This document shows positions 13,815-18,545 of a stretch of 18,545 nucleotides of DNA, one piece after another. A model generated the notes under the pieces. The model saw nothing but the letters and a program-made list of their open reading frames with translations, had not been told where the DNA came from and searched no databases. The stretch spans positions 1-18,545 of the forward strand of contig DATKZS010000190.1 in assembly GCA_035527835.1 (NCBI GenBank), given 5' to 3'. Within the stretch, counting starts at the first letter, position 1; the number at the start of each line of letters is the position of its first letter. The translations under genes and the position numbers were made by a program. The DNA comes from DATKZS01 sp035527835 [NCBI: bacterium] (GTDB lineage: Bacteria > RBG-13-61-14).

Positions 13815-15716
13815 TTAAGATGATTCCGGCAGCTTGCCCATTTCCTTGAGCCGGCGCTCCAGGAGCGCCTTTTCCATGGCCAAGCCGGCCTGCGCCAGAA
13901 AGATTTCGAGGCTCTCGGTGTCCCCGATCTCCGTCTCTTCCGGCGCATTGTCGCCGTAAAGAATGGCCGCGATCTTTCCGCCCGCGATGATGGGCGCCAC
14001 GAACACCTCCCGCGGCATATTGCCGCCCAGGCGCTCCACCAGATACTTGTTCCACTTGGTGTCCTTGAGCGGCTTTTTGAGCGGCAGCCGCTTCTGGATG
14101 GCCTCCCGGAAGATGGAAGGCTCGTTCAACGGGATGCGGATCTGCCGCACGTGCCTCTGCGGGTCCGTGCCGTCAATCTGGATGCCGAACTGCCCGAGCC
14201 CGGCCAATTGGTTCTTGGCCACCAGGAAGATCACCGCCCGGTTCATGAGCTCGGAGGCGAAGCGCAGGATGAGGAGCGTGATCTGGCCGTTGGACCCGGG
14301 ATCGTTCAGCTCGCTGATCATGGCCTTGAGCATGTGCAGGCCGCGGCTGGGCGTCAGATACTCGACGCCCGGGTGCATCGGCACCACGTCCTCCCCGAAC
14401 TCGCGCCGGAGCTCCTCCCCCAGGTTGACCGAGCCATCCTCCCGCTCCGGCTCCGGCGCCGGCGGCTTGGGCTCGGAGAGCAGCGCGTTCTCCAGGATCT
14501 GCACGAAGTTGATGAGCTCGGGCGAGCTGAAATCATCGTCGAGCTGGGACGACTTGGGCTTCATGAAAAAGAAGCGCGCGCCCAGCTCTTCCGCTCGCTG
14601 GCGGGCCGGGAGGTTCTCATAGTCGGTCATGATGTACTGGGAGATGGCCGGGTTCAGGGCCTTTACCTTTTTCAGGAACTCGAGGCCGCCCAAGGTGGAG
14701 TCGCCGGTGAGGTTGGGCATGAGCAGGTCCGCGAGCACGGCCCCCGGCCTCACCCTCATGTCCACCAGCCCCTGGATGTATGTGAGCGCCGGCCCGATCT
14801 CCTCGAAGGTATTGGTCCGGTAGCCCTTGGCCGCGAGGTGGTGCACCATGGATTCGAGCATGAACTTGTCGTCATCCACGATCACGAGGTGCGGCGCATC
14901 TCCGGGCGGCGGCGCGATCCCGGGCGCGGCGGCCGGTTCCGGTCGCGGCGCCGGCCGCGATGCGGCCCCGGGCTGTTCTTGCCGGGCCTCCGTCGGCGCG
15001 GTCCCGGTCTCGTCCAGGCCCATGGCCTTCTTCTTGCCTTCGTAAAACGCCAGCGCGTCGGAGACCGAGCCGAAGTCTTCCTTGGCGGCCGGAGCTTGCG
15101 CCTGGGCGGACGGAACGGGCGCCGACGCACCGGCCTCGGCCCGGGACGGCCTGGCGGCCGCGCCCTTCAGCGGCGGACCCACCGGCGCTTCCTCCCGCGC
15201 CCGCTTATGCTCATCCTGTAATCTGGTGCCTTCCATGGCGAGGAACTGCGGACTCAGGCCGACTTCGAGCACGAAGGAATGGTCCGGCGGCTCGAGGGCG
15301 GCCAGGTCCGGGACGATGTCCTGGAGCTCGAAGCTGAAGATGCCCTCCGGCCAGGTGAAGAAATGAAAGACCACGGCCTCGATACGTTCGCGTATTAACT
15401 CGTCAATCTCGCCCTCCACAATTTTGAGGCCCTTGACCAGGTGGTCCTTGACCGCCGCCGCGTCCGGCAACGCGTTGATCTCCCGGTCCATCGCTTCCCG
15501 CCGCGACTCCGGGATCAAGCCCCGGCCCTCCAGCAGCGGCGCCAGCGACTGCTTGTTGGCGCTGGACCAGGCCGCCACCACCTGACCGTCGCGGAAGATG
15601 ATCTTCCCCTTCACCTCGCCCCAGCCCAGGTTCAAGACACCCGATTTGCGGGAGAGGCTGACGATCTGGAGAATGTCCCCCAGTCCTAGATCTTCAAGGC
15701 TTCCGACCAGGCCCAT
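13815..15716 (-). CDS. PATAN (DUF4388)-receiver-GAF-like multidomain protein
   Basis: 633 residues, the first gene of the cluster. Residues 1-135 are a DUF4388/PATAN domain: MGLVGSLEDLGLGDILQIV, SRKSGVLNL, GKIIFRDGQVVAA and a late VVFHFFTWPEGIFSFE. Residues about 166-275 are a Pro/Ala-rich linker with one ordered-looking patch (VSDALAFYEGKKKAMGLDE). Residues 276-412 are a receiver with D281-D283, phosphoacceptor D330 (VLADLLMPNLTG) and K386. It has an enlarged loop after the phosphorylation site (GDSTLGGLE). Residues about 455-615 look like a GAF domain ending in a helix. PATAN proteins are typical of bacteria with gliding or twitching motility and are thought to be adaptors. This one likely integrates CheA phosphorylation with another input. 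The Shine-Dalgarno is weak (GGA, 9 nt before the ATG). Confidence 0.85.
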   Translation of the reverse strand: MGLVGSLEDLGLGDILQIVSLSRKSGVLNLGWGEVKGKIIFRDGQVVAAWSSANKQSLAPLLEGRGLIPESRREAMDREINALPDAAAVKDHLVKGLKIVEGEIDELIRERIEAVVFHFFTWPEGIFSFELQDIVPDLAALEPPDHSFVLEVGLSPQFLAMEGTRLQDEHKRAREEAPVGPPLKGAAARPSRAEAGASAPVPSAQAQAPAAKEDFGSVSDALAFYEGKKKAMGLDETGTAPTEARQEQPGAASRPAPRPEPAAAPGIAPPPGDAPHLVIVDDDKFMLESMVHHLAAKGYRTNTFEEIGPALTYIQGLVDMRVRPGAVLADLLMPNLTGDSTLGGLEFLKKVKALNPAISQYIMTDYENLPARQRAEELGARFFFMKPKSSQLDDDFSSPELINFVQILENALLSEPKPPAPEPEREDGSVNLGEELRREFGEDVVPMHPGVEYLTPSRGLHMLKAMISELNDPGSNGQITLLILRFASELMNRAVIFLVAKNQLAGLGQFGIQIDGTDPQRHVRQIRIPLNEPSIFREAIQKRLPLKKPLKDTKWNKYLVERLGGNMPREVFVAPIIAGGKIAAILYGDNAPEETEIGDTESLEIFLAQAGLAMEKALLERRLKEMGKLPESS

Positions 15717-15744
15717 CTCTTTGGATCCAGCTTAATAAACACCC

Positions 15745-15826
15745 TTCCCTTTAACAGGAAGTTTTCCGCCTGTTTCCGCCTGCGGGCGTGACCATCCCCT
15801 TGGCCTCTCCAAAGGGACCAGCCCAT
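15745..15826 (-). promoter_or_regulatory. Structured 5' leader of the chemosensory operon with competing helices
   Basis: In the minus-strand RNA, 15809-15817 and 15795-15803 form a 9-bp stem with a 5-nt loop, including one U-G pair that would be a mismatch on the other strand. Downstream, AACAGG/CCUGUU can form a 6-bp stem, as can CUUCC/GGAAG. The 5' arm UCCCUUU (15811-15817) can instead pair with AAAGGGA (15746-15752), which would break the first stem. The 10-mer TTTCCGCCTG is repeated exactly at 15763-15772 and 15773-15782. It matches no riboswitch class that I recognise. Together with the promoter and the 95 bp upstream of it, this fills the 240-bp gap before the PATAN gene; no gene is seen. 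Confidence 0.4.
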
Positions 15827-15832
15827 ATAATT

Positions 15833-15861
15833 ACGCTACCACAGCGAACCACGATTGTAAA
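15833..15861 (-). promoter_or_regulatory. Candidate promoter for the chemosensory operon
   Basis: On the minus strand TTTACA (15856-15861, five of six consensus bases) and TAGCGT (15833-15838, weaker) are exactly 17 bp apart, followed by an AT-rich TAATTATAT. Transcription would start near 15826, giving a leader of about 110 nt. It is the only good promoter-like sequence in the gap. Using the TTATAT hexamer as the -10 instead would move the start by about 10 nt. Confidence 0.45.
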
Positions 15862-15956
15862 CCCCTGAAAATCGCACAACAGCGGGAAAATGAAGGGATG
15901 AAAAGCCCCGGCCCGGCGGTAAATGCGGCTCCTGAATCCTCCCGTCCGGCGTTCAA

Positions 15957-16949
15957 TCACCTGGAATTCAGGTCCTTAAGCGCGGGAACGGTCCCCAGCC
16001 CGTCAGCCAGCAGCACGGCCCGGTTGATGGCCTGCATGACCAGCTCGGCGGCGATCGCGCCCACCCGGTTCACGTCGCTTGGGCGTTGGCCGGTCGAGAA
16101 CGCGAACACGATGTCGCCGTCAAAGGTCGAGTGCGCCGGCGACAACACCCGGGCCATCCCGGCCGAGGCCATGCGCGCGAACTTGTTCGCTCCCGCCTTG
16201 TCAAGTTTGGCGTCGGTGGCCGCCACGATGAGGTTGGTGTTCTCGGCCACCGGGGAGGCCATGGCGTCCGTGGGCATTGCGAGCCGCGCCAGCGTGCGGG
16301 CCGTGTCCACGAAGCTCCCCGTCTTGGGGTCCCGGGTCCCGGCGAGGATCCGGCCGGTTTTATGGTCGAGCACGTCGCCCAGGTTGTTGACCACCGCCAG
16401 CGCGCCCACGGTGATCCCGTCGTCCGTGCGCGCCGAGGCTGACCCGACGCCGGCCTTCACCGCGTGCTCGATGCCGAAGAGCTTGCCCACGGTGGCCCCG
16501 GTCCCGGCGCCCACCGAGCCCATGGCCAGCGGCCCGTCGCCCGCGGCCTCGCACGCCCGGCAGCCGAACGACCGGTCCGGCCGAACCTTGGCGTTCTTGA
16601 AGGAAAGATCGAAGATGATCGCCGCCGGCACGATCGGGACCACCGCCACCCGCGCGAAATAGCCGATGTTGCGCTCGGAAAGATACTGCATCACGCCGTC
16701 GGCCGCGGCCAGGCCGAAGGCGCTCCCGCCGGAGAGGCACACCGCGTGGCACAACGCCGTGACGTGGAGCGGATCGAGCGCCAAGAGCTCGCGGCTGCCC
16801 GAGGCCAGGCCCCTGACGTCCACGCCGCCCACCGCGCCCTTCTCGAAAATCAGCACCGTGGTCCCGGTCCCGTTCTCGAAATCCGAGCAATGCCCCGCCT
16901 TCACCCCCGGCACGTCCGTGATGGTCCCGTTAAGTATCGCGTCCGGCAT
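15957..16949 (-). CDS. P1 family (S58, DmpA-like) aminopeptidase/amidohydrolase
   Basis: 330 residues, full length for the short bacterial P1 group. Hallmarks are the N-terminal ITDVPGVKAGH, TGTTVLIFEKGAVGGVDVRG, CLSGGSAFGLAAADGV (71-86), GSVGAGTGATVGK (144-156) and VGALAVVNNLGDV. These enzymes self-cleave just before a catalytic Ser or Thr that becomes the new N-terminus; here N237-T238 in ENTNLIVAATDA is the likely site by comparison with relatives, followed by STFDGDIVFAFSTG. The substrate is unknown; characterised relatives release N-terminal amino acids. There is no signal peptide, so it is cytoplasmic. AAGGAGG 6 nt before the ATG is a strong binding site. It lies between the FHA gene's terminator and the chemosensory operon, and is probably transcribed alone. 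Confidence 0.92.
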   Translation of the reverse strand: MPDAILNGTITDVPGVKAGHCSDFENGTGTTVLIFEKGAVGGVDVRGLASGSRELLALDPLHVTALCHAVCLSGGSAFGLAAADGVMQYLSERNIGYFARVAVVPIVPAAIIFDLSFKNAKVRPDRSFGCRACEAAGDGPLAMGSVGAGTGATVGKLFGIEHAVKAGVGSASARTDDGITVGALAVVNNLGDVLDHKTGRILAGTRDPKTGSFVDTARTLARLAMPTDAMASPVAENTNLIVAATDAKLDKAGANKFARMASAGMARVLSPAHSTFDGDIVFAFSTGQRPSDVNRVGAIAAELVMQAINRAVLLADGLGTVPALKDLNSR

Positions 16950-16969
16950 GAGCCCCCTCCTTGCCCGCG

Positions 16970-16998
16970 ATTGTACATTGCCCGCGCGGCAGGAACAA
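16970..16998 (-). promoter_or_regulatory. Candidate promoter for the P1 peptidase gene
   Basis: On the minus strand TTGTTC (16993-16998) and TACAAT (16970-16975) are 17 bp apart. The -35 overlaps the T-run of the preceding terminator. The predicted transcript start near 16963 leaves a leader of only about 14 nt, just enough for the AAGGAGG at 16956-16962. Confidence 0.35.
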
Positions 16999-17018
16999 AA
17001 AAGGCCGCGTCGGCGGCC
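16997..17018 (-). terminator. Intrinsic terminator after the FHA gene
   Basis: On the minus strand GGCCGC, loop CGAC, GCGGCC is followed directly by six T. The stem can be extended by wobble pairs into the T-run. It begins 30 bp after the FHA stop codon and separates the nuo/FHA transcript from the peptidase. Confidence 0.88.
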
Positions 17019-17047
17019 CTCCCGGTTTTCGGAAAATTCCAGCGGGC

Positions 17048-17731
17048 TCAGTCCGGCCGCTCGAAGCGCAGGAGCGTACCGCCGATCTCGATCAGGTAGT
17101 TGTTGCGGATCTCGATCTCGCGCACCGGATTCCCATTGACCACCACGGGCCGGGAGGGGTCGAGGGTGACGATGAAGGCCCGGCCGGCGAAATATTCGAT
17201 GCGCGCGTGGCGGGGCAGGATTTTCGGGTCATAGACCCTGAAGTCAACGTCGGTGGCCTTGGGGTCGGCGAAGCCGATGATGATCTCCTGGGGCACCAAG
17301 AGGTAAGCGTCGGCGCCGGAGGCCAGTCGGAGCGAGGTGATGGCGTCCTCCCGCGCCACGATCTTGGCCTCGTAGGTCCGGGCATGGCCGAAGCAGATCA
17401 GGTCGCCGGACTCGATGATGATCTCCTCCGACACCGGCTCGTCGTTTCTGGTGGTCCCGTTGGTGCTTCCCAGGTCGCTAAGGCGGGCGGCGTCGGGGTC
17501 AATCCGGAGCAGCGAGTGCTTGCGCGAGATGCGGTCGTCGTCGAGAAAGAGGTCGCAGGACCTTTCGCGGCCGATGAGCATCTGGTTGCCGAAGAGGAGA
17601 TTGATGGCCTCGCCCTTCACCGTCCGGCCCATGCGGCTCTCGATGGACAGGCTGGCCTTGACCGCCCGGCCTTCCTCCCCCGGGGCCGATTTCGAGCTGC
17701 TTATCCTGGTGTGGTTGTTGTGATCAACCAT
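17048..17731 (-). CDS. Tandem FHA domain protein
   Basis: 227 residues. The first FHA domain (about 45-120) is canonical: LIGRERSCDLFLDD, then ISRKHSLL with the conserved Ser-Arg-Lys-His (69-72), and DLGSTNGT (86-93). These residues bind phosphothreonine peptides. The second domain (about 148-224) keeps the fold pattern but has IIGFADP in place of IGR and LPRHARI in place of SRxH, with VVVNGNPV near the end, so its phosphopeptide binding is doubtful. There is no kinase, signal peptide or membrane segment. The ATG is 3 bp after the nuoN stop and lacks a clear Shine-Dalgarno, suggesting coupling to nuoN; an ATG at 17632 is possible and would still keep the first FHA core. No Ser/Thr kinase is seen in the window. 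Confidence 0.88.
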   Translation of the reverse strand: MVDHNNHTRISSSKSAPGEEGRAVKASLSIESRMGRTVKGEAINLLFGNQMLIGRERSCDLFLDDDRISRKHSLLRIDPDAARLSDLGSTNGTTRNDEPVSEEIIIESGDLICFGHARTYEAKIVAREDAITSLRLASGADAYLLVPQEIIIGFADPKATDVDFRVYDPKILPRHARIEYFAGRAFIVTLDPSRPVVVNGNPVREIEIRNNYLIEIGGTLLRFERPD

Positions 17732-17734
17732 GGT

Positions 17735-18545
17735 TTAATGCATGATCAGGTCCATCATTTCCCTGCTGAAGACCTTGTCAATCAAGTTGAGCACCGGTTG
17801 CGGGAAAACTCCCATCAACACAACCACCGCGGCCATCAGCGCGTTGGCCGCCGCCGCCCCCGAAACCAGGGGAGCCCCGCCGGCCATCGGGACCTTTTCC
17901 TCTTCCATGTACATTACCACGAGAACGCGCAAATAATAATACGCGCTCACCACGGAATTCAAGACCCCGATGATGGCGAGAATATATAGCCGGCAGGAAA
18001 TCGCCGATTGGAAGATGTAGAACTTGGCCGCGAACCCCACAAACGGCGGCACCCCCGCGAGCGAGAACATGCAAATGGCCATCACCGCCGCCAGCGCCGG
18101 CCGCCGCCGGGCCAGGCCCGCGAACCCGTTGAGCGTGTCGCCCTCCGCCTTCTCCCGGCCCACCAGTATGATCACCCCGAACGCGCCCAGGTTCATGAAG
18201 GTATAGCCCAAGAGGTAGAAGAGCACCGCTGACGACGCCGACAGGCCCCGGCTGAACATGGCCATCTCTCCCGCCGTCCCCGGCAGAAGGCGCGCGTACT
18301 GGCTGGAAGCGGCCAGCGCCGTGAGCCCGACCAGAATGTAGCCCGCGTGGGCGATGCTGGAATAGGCCAGCATCCGCTTCAGGTTCTTCTGCGCGATGGC
18401 CACGAAGTTGCCCAGCGTCATGGTCAGGATGGCCATCACGTATAACGCCTGGTACAGCGTGCCCTGGCTCCACAAGGGAGTGAAGCCGTAGATCAGAAGC
18501 CGAAGCAGGCCCGCGAACGCCGCCGCCTTCACCCCCGTGGCCATG
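17735..18545 (-). CDS. nuoN: NADH-quinone oxidoreductase subunit N (NuoN), C-terminal part, cut by the window edge
   Basis: About 270 C-terminal residues of a protein normally near 480-500. The frame is open to the right edge, so the true start lies outside. The visible part has about seven hydrophobic membrane segments and the complex I antiporter-like signature KNLKRMLAYSSIAHAGY, followed by GVPPFVGFAAKFYIF, both typical of NuoN. It is an inner-membrane proton-pumping subunit of complex I. nuoN is usually the last gene of the nuo operon, which fits the FHA gene 3 bp downstream and the terminator after that. The MATGVKAAAF Met at the edge is internal. NuoM and NuoL share the fold, but the HAGYILVG and GFAAKFYIF forms and the gene-end context favour NuoN. 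Confidence 0.93.
   Translation of the reverse strand, partial: MATGVKAAAFAGLLRLLIYGFTPLWSQGTLYQALYVMAILTMTLGNFVAIAQKNLKRMLAYSSIAHAGYILVGLTALAASSQYARLLPGTAGEMAMFSRGLSASSAVLFYLLGYTFMNLGAFGVIILVGREKAEGDTLNGFAGLARRRPALAAVMAICMFSLAGVPPFVGFAAKFYIFQSAISCRLYILAIIGVLNSVVSAYYYLRVLVVMYMEEEKVPMAGGAPLVSGAAAANALMAAVVVLMGVFPQPVLNLIDKVFSREMMDLIMH

Noticed and set aside
15745-15826. Cyclic-di-GMP (GEMM) riboswitch upstream of the chemosensory operon
   Set aside because: A GGUCACGC string looked suggestive, but the other conserved parts of the class (the paired tetraloop and its receptor, and the second conserved internal loop) are not present.
15751-15960. Minus-strand open frame of 69 codons in the gap before the PATAN gene
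   Set aside because: It overlaps the candidate promoter and structured leader, overlaps the peptidase stop and matches no family.

Overview
The window is GC-rich and tightly packed. It looks like a Gram-negative, motile or surface-responsive bacterium of the deltaproteobacterial type (Desulfobacterota, Myxococcota or a related uncultured lineage). This rests on an Omp85-type outer-membrane barrel, a PATAN/DUF4388 protein, an MJ0042 zinc-ribbon response regulator, CheY proteins with an NYRxIP segment, and intergenic palindromes with short-period arms. The lineage is an inference from gene style. No rRNA, tRNA, CRISPR array, transposase or phage gene was seen.

Layout. Positions 1-402 hold no confident gene, but contain a repeat-rich stretch and a plausible sigma70 promoter. 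Two plus-strand genes follow: an outer-membrane beta-barrel protein (403-1638) and a proline-rich single-pass membrane protein (1804-2448), separated by two adjacent arrays of 7-bp repeats. Everything from 2482 to the right edge is on the minus strand. Read in the direction of transcription it starts with the C-terminal part of NuoN (complex I), then a tandem-FHA protein coupled to it, a clear intrinsic terminator (16997-17018), and a P1/DmpA-family peptidase. After a 240-bp gap with a promoter candidate and a structured leader comes a long chemosensory cluster: PATAN-REC-GAF protein, CheY, CheA, a 163-bp gap with a hairpin-forming palindrome, ExeA-like AAA+ ATPase, CheW with a very long charged N-terminus, CheW, zinc-ribbon-REC protein, HEAT-repeat-CheR fusion, CheB, coiled-coil-GAF protein, and a second CheY.

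How the genes fit together. The cluster encodes a core kinase (CheA), two CheW adaptors, both adaptation enzymes (CheR, CheB), two single-domain CheY outputs and two multidomain REC proteins. It has no methyl-accepting receptor, no CheC/CheD/CheX/CheZ, and no flagellar or pilus genes in the window. CheR carries about 350 residues of HEAT repeats, and the zinc-ribbon-REC, HEAT-CheR and CheB genes are linked by 4-bp stop/start overlaps, so they are probably made together. An ExeA-like ATPase lies inside the cluster. The cluster may therefore be a chemosensory system with a non-standard scaffold or output (surface motility, secretion, envelope or development) rather than plain flagellar chemotaxis. 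That is inference; the domain calls are read directly from the translated sequence.
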